DNA of 64,000 bases from contig NZ_LUAV01000023.1 of assembly GCF_002078505.1 (NCBI RefSeq), positions 47,157-111,156 of the forward strand, read 5' to 3'. Under the pieces are notes generated by a model. The model made no database searches and was not told the origin of the DNA. It worked only from the letters and a program-made list of their open reading frames with translations. Positions 17,355 through 26,094 of this stretch are shown here, piece by piece. The position numbers were made by a program, and so were the translations under genes. This DNA comes from Ensifer aridi. GTDB lineage: Bacteria > Pseudomonadota > Alphaproteobacteria > Rhizobiales > Rhizobiaceae. Position 1 is the first letter of the stretch. Every line of letters begins with the position of its first letter.

Positions 17355-17708
17355 ATGGCTTCAAAACAGTTTGCATGCAAGGCCTCGGAGGTTCCTGCCG
17401 ATGCAGCCAAGATCATCAAACTCGGCAATTTATCGCTTGGTATCTTCAGGGTTGGGGACGGATATCACGCGCTTCTGAACGTGTGCCCCCACAAGGGAGC
17501 AGCGCTTTGCCAAGGACCCGTTTGCGGGACCACGAAGCAGACGGACAAGGCGGAGTTCGTTTATGAGCGGGCAGGTGAGTTGGTCCGTTGCGCTTGGCAC
17601 GGATGGGAATTCGATATCCGGACGGGCGAGTTCCTGGTCGATCCCCGTGTCAAAGCCCGCACATTCCCGGTTTCCGTCGAAAGCGAAGACATCTTCGTTC
17701 ACGTTTAG
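17355..17708 (+). CDS. Rieske [2Fe-2S] ferredoxin-like protein
   Basis: 117 residues, about the size of a stand-alone Rieske ferredoxin. Cluster ligands are C-x-H in NVCPHKGAALC and C-x2-H in VRCAWHGWEFD, the classic Rieske pair. The start at 17355 follows AAGGGGACGGACA. It lies 11 bases after the amidohydrolase and 18 before the aldehyde dehydrogenase. It probably shuttles electrons from the GbcB-like reductase to an oxygenase. The truncated gene at 12403-12546 encodes a close relative, suggesting an earlier second copy. Confidence 0.88.
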   Translation: MASKQFACKASEVPADAAKIIKLGNLSLGIFRVGDGYHALLNVCPHKGAALCQGPVCGTTKQTDKAEFVYERAGELVRCAWHGWEFDIRTGEFLVDPRVKARTFPVSVESEDIFVHV

Positions 17709-17726
17709 CGATAAAAGGCGTCGCCT

Positions 17727-19196
17727 ATGCAAAGTTATCAAACTCGCGAAATGGCGACGCCGCTCTGTCAGCCGGCCGCTTCACATTTCATCGATGGCAC
17801 CTTCATGGAGGATAAAACCGGTCCTGAGATCCTCTCCGTCAATCCGGTAAATGGTGAGATCATTGCCAGGTTGCACGGCGCTACTTCCACCATGATCGAG
17901 AAGGCAATTGGCTCGGCGAAACGGGCGCAGAAAGAATGGGCTCGGAAAGAGCCGGCGGAGCGGGGTCGCGTCCTGAGGCGCGCCGCCGACATCATGCGGG
18001 CGCGAAACAGGGAACTGTCGGTTCTCGAAACGCTCGACACGGGCAAGCCAATTTCTGAAACCCTGGTAGCGGACGCTGCCAGCGGTGCCGATTGCCTCGA
18101 GTACTTTGGCGCAATCGCGGCGACACTTGCGGGAGACAGCATCCAGTTCGGCGAAAATTGGGTCTACACCCGGCGTGAGCCGCTCGGGGTGTGTCTCGGA
18201 ATCGGGGCCTGGAACTACCCCATCCAGATTGCGGCCTGGAAAGCAGCCCCCGCGCTTGCCTGCGGGAATGCCTTGATATTCAAACCGTCGGAAATAACCC
18301 CATTGTCAGCGCTCAGGCTCGCGGAAATTCTGACTGAAGCGGGGCTGCCTCCTGGTGTTTTCAACGTCGTACAAGGTGCCGGTGATGTTGGAGCCGAGCT
18401 CGCCACCCATCCGGCGATCGCCAAAGTCTCCCTCACAGGCTCGGTCAAGACGGGCGCACGGGTCGCCTCGGCCGCCATGGCCGACATCCGGCCAGTAACG
18501 ATGGAGCTTGGTGGAAAGTCTGCGCTGATCGTCTTCGACGATGCAGATGTTGAGGCAGCCGTTAGCGGCGCAATTCTCGGGAACTTTTACTCGGCCGGCC
18601 AGATCTGTTCCAACGGAACGCGAGTCTTCCTGCAGCGCGGAATTAGGGAAGCGTTCCTTGCGCGCTTGCTGGAGCGAGTCGCGGCCTTGAAGATTGGTAA
18701 TCCGATGGACGAGGAGACCGACATCGGACCGCTTGTCAGCGCTGACCATCGCAACCGGGTTGCCGCCTACGTCGCCGGCGCCGAGGTTGAGGGAGCATAT
18801 CAAGTGACGCCTCCGCGCAAGCTTCCACCAGGGGATGCCTGGCACGAGCCCGTAGTCTTCACGAATGTTACGGATTGGATGACGCTTGCTCGGGAAGAAG
18901 TCTTCGGTCCGGTCATGGCCGTCCTGGACTTCGATGACGAGGAAGATGTCGTCTCAAGAGCCAATGCAACGGACTTCGGGTTGGCGGCGGGCATATTCAC
19001 GAGAGACCTCGTTCGTGCCCATAGGCTGGCGGCTGAGCTCGAAGCCGGAACCGTGTGGATCAACGCGTACAACTTGACGCCCGCCGGCATGGCGTTCGGC
19101 GGGATTAAGCGATCAGGCATCGGCCGCGAAAACGGGCGTGCCGCGATCGACCACTATACCCAGCTGAAATCTGTGTTCGTCAGCATGCAGACCTAG
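17727..19196 (+). CDS. betB: Betaine-aldehyde dehydrogenase
   Basis: 489 residues of the NAD(P)-dependent aldehyde dehydrogenase superfamily. Catalytic residues are Asn163 (GAWNYP), Glu260 (MELGGKS) and Cys294 (GQICSNGTR); the last is the BetB-typical form of the cysteine motif. BetB oxidises betaine aldehyde to glycine betaine, and related enzymes act on 4-trimethylaminobutyraldehyde. ATG 17727 with AAAGG upstream is used; an ATG at 17751 is possible. It is the third gene of the operon after the amidohydrolase and Rieske genes. No choline dehydrogenase (betA) lies in the window, so the aldehyde may come from another route. BetB versus trimethylaminobutyraldehyde dehydrogenase is not resolved. 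Confidence 0.85.
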   Translation: MQSYQTREMATPLCQPAASHFIDGTFMEDKTGPEILSVNPVNGEIIARLHGATSTMIEKAIGSAKRAQKEWARKEPAERGRVLRRAADIMRARNRELSVLETLDTGKPISETLVADAASGADCLEYFGAIAATLAGDSIQFGENWVYTRREPLGVCLGIGAWNYPIQIAAWKAAPALACGNALIFKPSEITPLSALRLAEILTEAGLPPGVFNVVQGAGDVGAELATHPAIAKVSLTGSVKTGARVASAAMADIRPVTMELGGKSALIVFDDADVEAAVSGAILGNFYSAGQICSNGTRVFLQRGIREAFLARLLERVAALKIGNPMDEETDIGPLVSADHRNRVAAYVAGAEVEGAYQVTPPRKLPPGDAWHEPVVFTNVTDWMTLAREEVFGPVMAVLDFDDEEDVVSRANATDFGLAAGIFTRDLVRAHRLAAELEAGTVWINAYNLTPAGMAFGGIKRSGIGRENGRAAIDHYTQLKSVFVSMQT

Positions 19197-19334
19197 CTCC
19201 AGAAGCGGCACGGTCGGAGTTCGAAACCTCAGACCGATCCGACGATTTTGATGAATGCGCATAGGCGCCTGGCATTTGAGCAGTCTCCCGGGGAAGGTGG
19301 AGGCTCGCCGGAGCCCCTACTAACGCCCACAGCG

Positions 19335-19377
19335 ATTGCGGTCACGCTGTGAGGTCAAACCGAGGAGAGGCCGCAGT
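19335..19377 (+). promoter_or_regulatory. Leader hairpin of binding-protein gene, copy 2
   Basis: ATTGCGGTC (19335-19343) can pair with GGCCGCAGT (19369-19377) using two G-U pairs, with a 25-base loop and 16 bases to the start codon. Flanking bases also match copy 1, including ccacagcga-tgcggtcacgctg and gaggagag. Retention of pairing despite base changes in both arms supports an RNA element. Confidence 0.55.
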
Positions 19378-19393
19378 TCAAGGGGAATCAGAA

Positions 19394-20395
19394 ATGTTTG
19401 GAAGAGTGCTCGCATCCACCTGTTTTGCCGTTGGCTTTGCCAGCCTGACACCGGCTGCTTTCGCAGAGGAATGTGGCGACGTCGTTATCGCCAACATGAA
19501 TTGGCAGTCGATCGATGTCCTGGCGAATATAGACAAGATCATCCTCGAAAACGGATATGGGTGTTCGGCCGAAATAACCATTGGTGACACTGTTTCGATC
19601 ATGACGTCGATGGTCGAAAAGGGAGTGCCCGACATTGCGCCGGAGGCGTGGCTCAATGCTTTGCCTGAGATTGTCTCGAGAGGCGTTGCCGAAGGAAAGC
19701 TGATATCGGCTGGCAACGCCCTGAGCGATGGCGGAATTCAGGGATGGTACATTCCAAAGTACATTGCCGACGCCCATCCGGAGATCAAGACGGTCGCAGA
19801 CGCACTGAAGCATCCGGAACTTTTCCCGGCCCCGGAGGACAGTTCGAAAGGCGCAGTCGTCAATGGTCCGTCGGGCTGGGGCGCATCGACTACAACCAGC
19901 CAGCTTTACAAGGCTTACGAGGGCGACGCGAAAGGCTTCGTGCTGGTCGATCCTGGTTCGGCGGCGGGTTTGGACGGTTCCATCGCCAAGAACTACGAAC
20001 GCAAGATCGGCTGGTTCGGCTATTACTGGTCACCCACTTCGTTGCTCGGCAAATATCCAATGGTCAAGCTCGATTTTGACGCACCACACGATGCCGCGGA
20101 ATGGAAGCGTTGCAACATTGTGGTTGATTGCGAAGACCCCAAAGTAAATGATTGGCCCATCGACAAGGTGGAGACGCTCGTCACCCGCAACTTTGCCGAA
20201 CGTGCCGGTGCGGCGATGGATTACCTCAAGGCGCGGCGCTGGGACAACGCAACGCTGAACAGCCTTCTCGCCTGGATGACCGATAACCAGGCGACGGGCG
20301 AGGATGCTGCAAGATACTTCCTGGAGAACAACCCCGAGATTTGGACAAAGTGGCTTTCTTCCGAAGTCGCGGAGAAGGTGAAATCGTCACTCTAA
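19394..20395 (+). CDS. Glycine-betaine-type ABC substrate-binding protein, copy 2
   Basis: 333 residues, the same length as the paralogue at 9798-10799 and nearly collinear with it: signal peptide MFGRVLASTCFAVGFASLTP, then NMNWQSIDVLANIDKIILE, PDIAPEAWLNALPEIV and YYWSPTSLLGKY. OpuAC family, periplasmic, quaternary-ammonium binding. ATG 19394 follows AAGGGGAATC; an upstream ATG at 19349 lies inside the leader hairpin and is unlikely. It is about 200 bases downstream of betB on the same strand and is followed by a hairpin terminator at 20410-20433. No permease or ATPase genes adjoin, so, as with the paralogue and ChoX, it must work with a transporter encoded elsewhere. Confidence 0.88.
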   Translation: MFGRVLASTCFAVGFASLTPAAFAEECGDVVIANMNWQSIDVLANIDKIILENGYGCSAEITIGDTVSIMTSMVEKGVPDIAPEAWLNALPEIVSRGVAEGKLISAGNALSDGGIQGWYIPKYIADAHPEIKTVADALKHPELFPAPEDSSKGAVVNGPSGWGASTTTSQLYKAYEGDAKGFVLVDPGSAAGLDGSIAKNYERKIGWFGYYWSPTSLLGKYPMVKLDFDAPHDAAEWKRCNIVVDCEDPKVNDWPIDKVETLVTRNFAERAGAAMDYLKARRWDNATLNSLLAWMTDNQATGEDAARYFLENNPEIWTKWLSSEVAEKVKSSL

Positions 20396-20409
20396 CTCGC
20401 AAAACTACG

Positions 20410-20433
20410 ATCCGCCGGCGGTCGTCGGCGGAT
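20410..20433 (+). terminator. Rho-independent-type terminator after the second binding-protein gene
   Basis: ATCCGCCG (20410-20417) pairs with CGGCGGAT (20426-20433) around an 8-base loop, 14 bases after the stop, followed by a moderately T-rich stretch (taccctctttgt). It would end the amidohydrolase-betB-binding-protein transcript. Confidence 0.6.
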
Positions 20434-20968
20434 TACCCTCTTTGTCAGTGTCTAGACCGGGCCGACCGCAACGACGACCGAAACTGCAGCAGCGTTATCC
20501 AAACACTTGGAAGGCGGATTGCAACAGAAGGCCGATAGCCACGGTGGCGAAGAAGTTGCTTTGAACCGGATACGCGAACTCGGACGAAACCGAAGAAGGG
20601 TGCCGCGGCGAGCCGGCGGAGAGCGGGGCCTCTACCGTCGGTGAGAGGACGCAGGCAGGCGCACGCAGGCTTCCTGAACTCCCTCCGGCGCTGCATCGCC
20701 AAGTCGCATAATGGATTAAGGGAATCTGCGCCACTGCTACGCCGCCCCATCCGGCATTCACATTGGACTGTGGTTGAAGGGCCGTTCGGGGAAGTTCGGT
20801 ATTCCGACGGCTCCACGGCCGTATTCGATTCTGACCTGATGAGAGGAATAAGAAATGCCCACTATTCGGGCAACACCGGAAATTCCAGGCCTGCGCTGCG
20901 AATGACCGCCTTGGGTCGATAATTCCGGTTCCTACTGTCGCTGTTGGGTCGGCAGCGGTCTCCGCAAG
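20434..20968. other. Intergenic stretch between catabolic island and T4SS, nothing recognised
   Basis: About 535 bases. Short frames on both strands (for example 20641-20922 plus and 20445-20816 minus) overlap one another and show no recognisable family. This is the boundary between the catabolic island and the end of the virD4 gene, and a plausible recombination joint. Confidence 0.4.
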
Positions 20969-23068
20969 CTATTCGGCCGCAACGCCAACTTCGACGGGAT
21001 CAGGCACGGTTGCGCTGAAGATGTCCATGATGTTGCCGCGCTTGGTCGGGGACTTGGCGCCAAGCTTCTCAGCTTTCGTCTCGACCACTTCCTTGAGCTG
21101 CGCGGCCTTTGGTTTGAGGCCCTCCTCGATGGCCTTTATCCGGGCTTCCATTGCATCGAGGCTTGCAGATGCTTCCGCACTACCCGTTTTTGTAGCAGTC
21201 GCCTTGGGCTTCGGGCGCAGCGCCTTTTTATTGACGGTGCGTTTTGCAGGTGCTGCAGCTTTCGCGTCTGCCGCAGGTTCTGCCTTGACCGGAGTCGCCT
21301 GCGCCGCGGCGGCCGTCAAAGGCTTCTCCTCTTTCGCCGGCGCCGGCGAGGGAATTTCGACTGGAGCATCTCCCCCCTTGGCATATTCCGGAGTTGTCGC
21401 CGGCACGGGCTTCGGTGACAGATAATCGACTTCCGGCACTTGCGGAATGTTGGCCTGGGAAAACGCCTCGGCTGATTTGAAGGGCTGCGTTTGGAAGAAG
21501 CGAAGCTTTTCACCAAAGATCGGCCGTTGTCCTTCGATGAGCAGGATCATCTTGTTCTCCGGCATTTGCCGGACTTCCTGCGGCATCATCAGATCGCGCT
21601 CGCGAATCTGCTCTACCTTCGTGCGGCGGGGCAGGCCCATAAGTTCGATCGTGCGGGATTCCGACTGGTAGCGGATCGTGCGTTTTCCGAGCGCGCGGGA
21701 CGCGTACTCGGCTGTGGCCTGGTCGTTGGCGCCGAGGACAAGTTGGTAGCCACAATTGCCGAGCAACGAATGCCGGGAGGTTTCGCCGTAAATCTCGTCG
21801 AGGTTCTTCAGATCCTGGATGATGAAGGCGAGCTTGATCTTATAGCCAGCCACATAGGGCAGCTTGGTCATGATCTCGTCCATCCGCTTCAACTGCCGGA
21901 ACTCGTCAAGCAGGAAGTAGACGGGGAGGGAATTTGGATCGTGCTCGAGCGTGAGGATATCCATTACCTGCTGCACGAACAGGGTGAGGAGAGGGCGCAG
22001 CAGGGTGATGTCGGTGATGTTCGGCGCCAGGTAGATCGAGATCGGCCGGCGCTTCATTGCGCGAAGATCCATGTCCGTGACATTGGTCGCGGCAACAATC
22101 CTCTCGTTCTTGAAAGGCCGCATTGCCTTTTGAATGTCCAAGAGAGCAGACGCGGCGGCGCGTTCCGACAGGGCGATGTAGGAGTTGAAGCTCTCGACGG
22201 TGAACTTCGAAAGATAGGGCTCTTTTCCCTTGATGTATTTCATGAGCGCCTGGAGATCGACGCCGCTGTTAAAAAAGGAATTGACCTCGGCGAGGTTGCG
22301 CCGGTCTTTGTAGAAGGGGCTTTCCGTGATGTAGCTGATCGCGCCGGCAAGGACCTGTTGCGCGGTCGCTTGCCAGACGGAATTTTCTGATTCCGTGTTC
22401 TCGGGCACAAGAATGCTGGCGATGTTTTGAATGTCGGTCGTGCGATTGCCGCGCTCCGGCCGGATAAAGTCCAGCGGGTTATAGCGGCTGGTCTTTTCGG
22501 AGCCGGGCGCGAATAGGAAGACCTGGCTGCCGTTCTGCCGGCGGTAACCCGCCGTCGCCTTGAACACTTCGCCCTTAAGGTCGGTGACGATCATCGAGCC
22601 TTCGTGCATCAGCGCATTGGGGATCACATAGCCCGCGCCTTTACCGGAGCGTGTCGGGCCAATGATCAGATGATGCCGATCGTCCCTGGTGCGGAGTATG
22701 TTCCGCCCGACCCGGCCGAAAATGTGTCCCTGTTTGCGGAACCACTTCCCGCGCCGTAGCGATGCCATGTCCTGAAACGCGGCATCCCCCAACGGGCTGC
22801 TCGTCGGCTTCAGTCCGATATATGCAATGAGGCCGGCAACCAGCAGCGCCGGCAGCATCGAACCAAGCGCGACCTTCTGCAGGGCCGGGCTCGTTTTGTA
22901 ATGCCAGAACTGTTGAATCGGAGCGAAAGGATTGCTCGTGATCGTCGTTTCGAGGATCCGACCGTCCTTGTAGAAGAGCTGAAGCCCCAGGCCGTACCCG
23001 AGCATCCAGACAACGAACGCTATCCCGACGCAAAAGAGCAGGTAGAAAGCCTGGAGCTGCTTCGTCAT
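20969..23068 (-). CDS. virD4: Type IV secretion coupling protein
   Basis: 699 residues. Two to three N-terminal membrane helices (FYLLFCVGIAFVVWMLGYG; MLPALLVAGLIAYIGL) anchor a cytoplasmic hexameric ATPase with Walker A GPTRSGKGAG at about 137-146 and a Walker B-type VYFLLDEFRQL. It links the relaxase-DNA complex to the T4SS channel. The last roughly 160 residues are a low-complexity Ala-Pro-Lys extension with a terminal coiled-coil-like stretch, absent from many VirD4/TraG proteins, and may set substrate specificity. The start overlaps the virB11 stop by 4 bases (ATGA). It is the last gene of the operon. Confidence 0.93.
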   Translation of the reverse strand: MTKQLQAFYLLFCVGIAFVVWMLGYGLGLQLFYKDGRILETTITSNPFAPIQQFWHYKTSPALQKVALGSMLPALLVAGLIAYIGLKPTSSPLGDAAFQDMASLRRGKWFRKQGHIFGRVGRNILRTRDDRHHLIIGPTRSGKGAGYVIPNALMHEGSMIVTDLKGEVFKATAGYRRQNGSQVFLFAPGSEKTSRYNPLDFIRPERGNRTTDIQNIASILVPENTESENSVWQATAQQVLAGAISYITESPFYKDRRNLAEVNSFFNSGVDLQALMKYIKGKEPYLSKFTVESFNSYIALSERAAASALLDIQKAMRPFKNERIVAATNVTDMDLRAMKRRPISIYLAPNITDITLLRPLLTLFVQQVMDILTLEHDPNSLPVYFLLDEFRQLKRMDEIMTKLPYVAGYKIKLAFIIQDLKNLDEIYGETSRHSLLGNCGYQLVLGANDQATAEYASRALGKRTIRYQSESRTIELMGLPRRTKVEQIRERDLMMPQEVRQMPENKMILLIEGQRPIFGEKLRFFQTQPFKSAEAFSQANIPQVPEVDYLSPKPVPATTPEYAKGGDAPVEIPSPAPAKEEKPLTAAAAQATPVKAEPAADAKAAAPAKRTVNKKALRPKPKATATKTGSAEASASLDAMEARIKAIEEGLKPKAAQLKEVVETKAEKLGAKSPTKRGNIMDIFSATVPDPVEVGVAAE

Positions 23069-24093
23069 GACTCATCCCGGGCGAAGAAGATCTCAGAGAC
23101 CCCGCGCTTGCCGCCTTCACGGCGGAGCTGGATGACGATCGGGATGACCATCTGGATATAGGACATCAGATCCTGCTTCGAAAAACCCGCCGACATACCG
23201 GCTTGCTGCATCATCATGGCGAGCTGTTCATAAGCACCCATCGGCGTATCGGCGTGAACCGTCGACATGCTGCCGGGATGGCCGGTGTTGATTGCCCGGA
23301 GGAAGGAAAAAGCCTCTGCGCCCCGAATTTCACCGACGAACAGGCGATCCGGCCGCATGCGTAGGGATGACTCGAGCAGGCTTTGAATGGTCACGTCCGC
23401 TGTACCCTGGTCGCCCTTCGACGCGATCAGATGAACGGCATTTGCTTGCGGTGGGAAGAGCTCTCGCGTGTCCTCGAGCGTGATGATCCGCTCATGCGGA
23501 TCGACGCTCTTCAGGCAGGCATTAAGGAAGGTCGTTTTGCCGGAGGAAGTGCCGCCACTGATAAGGATAGAGACCCGCTTGGTGATGGCGGTATGGATGA
23601 AATCGTAGATCCGATTGGCGCGCAGATGCCCTATCAGCTCGCGATCAATGTCGCTGAGGCCGCCGACGGCCACAGAGACCTTATCGAGCGAACCGTTGTC
23701 GCGATACTCCTCGAGCGTGAAGTTATTGACCACCTGCTTGCGGATCGAGATCGAACCACCTTCGGGTGCCGCCGGCGGCAAGACGATCTGGATACGCTCG
23801 CCGGTCGGAAGCGCGGCGCTGAGGATCGGCCTCGAGCGGCTGATGAACTGGTTCGTAGCAGCCGCAACACGCTCGCCGATGTTCTGGATTTCATCACCCG
23901 TCAGGGCGTCGATTAGATGATGCTCCATGTAATCGGCGCCAAACCGCTCCACATAGACATGGCCCGGTTTGTTGACGGCGATTTCCACCACCCTCGGATC
24001 GTCGATAAATTCCCTGATCGGTTCGAGAGCGCGGTTGAGGAAATAATGGGGGTCGCGCTTGATCGTAGTGGCCTTACCTGCGGCGACGTTCAC
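23065..24093 (-). CDS. virB11: Type IV secretion traffic ATPase
   Basis: 342 residues of the VirB11/GspE hexameric ATPase family, located at the inner membrane where it powers pilus assembly and substrate transfer. Walker A GGTSSGKTT is at about 180-188, followed by the Asp box (RIITLEDTREL) and His box (GHPGSMSTVHAD) motifs. The N-terminal domain carries VEIAVNKPGHVYVER. The gene overlaps virB10 by 20 bases and virD4 by 4, showing a compact translationally coupled order. Confidence 0.95.
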   Translation of the reverse strand: MNVAAGKATTIKRDPHYFLNRALEPIREFIDDPRVVEIAVNKPGHVYVERFGADYMEHHLIDALTGDEIQNIGERVAAATNQFISRSRPILSAALPTGERIQIVLPPAAPEGGSISIRKQVVNNFTLEEYRDNGSLDKVSVAVGGLSDIDRELIGHLRANRIYDFIHTAITKRVSILISGGTSSGKTTFLNACLKSVDPHERIITLEDTRELFPPQANAVHLIASKGDQGTADVTIQSLLESSLRMRPDRLFVGEIRGAEAFSFLRAINTGHPGSMSTVHADTPMGAYEQLAMMMQQAGMSAGFSKQDLMSYIQMVIPIVIQLRREGGKRGVSEIFFARDES

Positions 24094-25285
24094 GTTGAAT
24101 CTCCTTCATCGCTTCGGTGACCGGGTCGTCATACATGGCACTGAAATCGAGGTCCTGGCGTACGTAGACAAAGATCCGCTCGCCCTGGCTGACGCTAATG
24201 GTGGGAGGAATACGCAGGTTTTCGCTCAAGGCCTGGTTCGCCATATCCGAGAACGTCTCGGCGATGGTTTCGCGGGCGAGCTCCTCGCCACGTTGTGCCT
24301 CGCTGTTGTTGTCGCCGAACGCCTCGTCGCTTCCGTAGCCGGTCAGGAAGCTGGCACCGGCGCCGACGACGGAAAGCATGATTGCGGAGCCGAACCGCTC
24401 GCGCCATTTGTTGTCGACATGTCCGGTCAAGCCCGAGCGCCCCAAGCTATCCGTGCCGATGGAGTTGAGGCGCACCGACACGCCATCGTCGCGAATGAGC
24501 CGGGTCCAGATAACAAAAATCCGTTTTTGCCCGCGGGTGATCTCGGACTGGTATTCGCCAATGACGCGCGTTCCAGTCGGAATGAGGACGCGCCGCCCGT
24601 CAAAGGAATAGACGTCCTGCGACGTGATCGCACGAATCTGGCCGGGGAGATCGCTGTTGATTGCGGTCTCGAGGATGCCGGGGATCAACGTTCCTTCCGG
24701 TATCATGGCGTCGATGCGTTCGATTTGCCGCGCCTTTGCGCTCCGATCGGCGAGACTCGAGGCCGCAGCCAGGTACTTGCTGTAGCGGTCCTCGCCAGCG
24801 ACACTCAGCCCGGAATCGTCCTCGCCTGGAAATCCGCCGTTGCCGTTGCCATTGCCTTTCTGATCAAGCGAGATCAAGCCCGACCTATAGCGTTCGGGAA
24901 ACTCTTCGACAGGCGCCGCCTCGGGCGTGTATTCAACCACCTCCGGCGGGGGAGGAACCTTGAACTCGGTTGTATCAACTGGTGTTTCTTGAACCGGCTC
25001 AGGGGGCGGCGGCAGATTTATGACTGCAGGCTCTATTTCCGGCTTCGGCTCTTCTTGCTCACGCACGTATGACGGCGGCCGGAAGGTCGTGGTCTGAAAC
25101 TCTTCGTCGCTATCCGCGACGTCACGCGGCTTTTCTCCTGCCGTGGCAAGCACGAAATAGGCAGCGACAGCGCCCCCCAGAAGTAGGGCAGCCATGCCGA
25201 TGGTTTGATTCCGTCCAGTGTTCCTGTTGCTGACGACAGTTTCATCGGCCGCCGTCATGGCCTCAAGTTCAGGGCTGCGCTTCAT
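24074..25285 (-). CDS. virB10: T4SS core-complex protein spanning inner and outer membranes
   Basis: 403 residues: a short cytoplasmic N-terminus, one helix near residues 28-47 (IGMAALLLGGAVAAYFVLAT) and a proline-rich periplasmic linker (INLPPPPEPVQET; FKVPPPPEVVEY). A TrbI/VirB10 beta-barrel domain follows (IPEGTLIPGILETAINSDLP; YSFDGRRVLIPTGTRVIGEY; GAGASFLTG as the antenna region). It bridges the channel across the periplasm. The start shares one base with the virB9 stop. Confidence 0.95.
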   Translation of the reverse strand: MKRSPELEAMTAADETVVSNRNTGRNQTIGMAALLLGGAVAAYFVLATAGEKPRDVADSDEEFQTTTFRPPSYVREQEEPKPEIEPAVINLPPPPEPVQETPVDTTEFKVPPPPEVVEYTPEAAPVEEFPERYRSGLISLDQKGNGNGNGGFPGEDDSGLSVAGEDRYSKYLAAASSLADRSAKARQIERIDAMIPEGTLIPGILETAINSDLPGQIRAITSQDVYSFDGRRVLIPTGTRVIGEYQSEITRGQKRIFVIWTRLIRDDGVSVRLNSIGTDSLGRSGLTGHVDNKWRERFGSAIMLSVVGAGASFLTGYGSDEAFGDNNSEAQRGEELARETIAETFSDMANQALSENLRIPPTISVSQGERIFVYVRQDLDFSAMYDDPVTEAMKEIQRERRRR

Positions 25286-26094
25286 TAGTTGCCGCTCCTC
25301 CTACGTTTCATCGCCTTGGTGTCAGGAGCTGGACCGAAAATGGCAGGATCCGGAGCGCCGAAGTCGGGCTTGCGAAGGTTAAAGATGCAGGTCCACTGAT
25401 TGCCCTCGCGCAGCGTGTATTGCGTCGCGACACCATCGACGACGATGTATTCGCCCTCCTTTCGGAAATTGCGCAGCGTCTCGGAAAAGTCGGCCTGGAC
25501 GGCAAAAATCGCCGGCACCCGGCTGCCGAACTTGAAGAAGGTCTTTTTCCCGTCGTCGAAGATCACCAAAGGCTTCAACGCCGGATCACCGGAAAACGAA
25601 TAGTCTATGTTGACGTTAGCCTTATCGACATTCGACATGTTCGGGTAGGCCGCCCGGTACTCAGCCTCCTTGCGGAGCGCGCCATTTAGATCCTTCTCGG
25701 GATAGACGAAACGGATCCCGAACACCTGCTTGCCATCGGACGGAGCATGGTCGTTGAGCTCGAGGAAATAGATCCTCTTGCTGGTCACAACATTCATGTT
25801 GGTGGCGACGTTCTTTGCGATCGGCTTCACGAACAGAATGTTGCCCTTCTCGGAAGGGGCAACCTGCCAACTGTCGGTGTCGCCAAGCGAGATCGTTTCG
25901 AACGTTTCGTCCTCGTCAAAGATGATCATTGTGGAGATGCCGTAGGTGGCAGAGACCTTCACCACGTTATTGGACTGATAGACGACGCTGGTCACGCGCG
26001 AATCGAGGCTGCCCGGGCGAGGTGCCTGCGCAGCATGGGCGTGAGTCATCATCGCGGCTGCGCAGGCCGCGGAAAGCAGGAGGAGTTTGATCAT
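25285..26094 (-). CDS. virB9: T4SS outer-membrane core-complex protein
   Basis: 269 residues with a signal peptide (LLLSAACAAAMMTHAHAAQA). The N-terminal VirB9/CagX domain (DSRVTSVVYQSNNVVKVSA; GDTDSWQVAPSEKGNILFVK) precedes a C-terminal domain with DDGKKTFFKFGSRVPAIFAV, typical of the family. It forms the outer layer with VirB7 and VirB10. The start overlaps the virB8 stop by 4 bases. Confidence 0.95.
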   Translation of the reverse strand: MIKLLLLSAACAAAMMTHAHAAQAPRPGSLDSRVTSVVYQSNNVVKVSATYGISTMIIFDEDETFETISLGDTDSWQVAPSEKGNILFVKPIAKNVATNMNVVTSKRIYFLELNDHAPSDGKQVFGIRFVYPEKDLNGALRKEAEYRAAYPNMSNVDKANVNIDYSFSGDPALKPLVIFDDGKKTFFKFGSRVPAIFAVQADFSETLRNFRKEGEYIVVDGVATQYTLREGNQWTCIFNLRKPDFGAPDPAIFGPAPDTKAMKRRRSGN

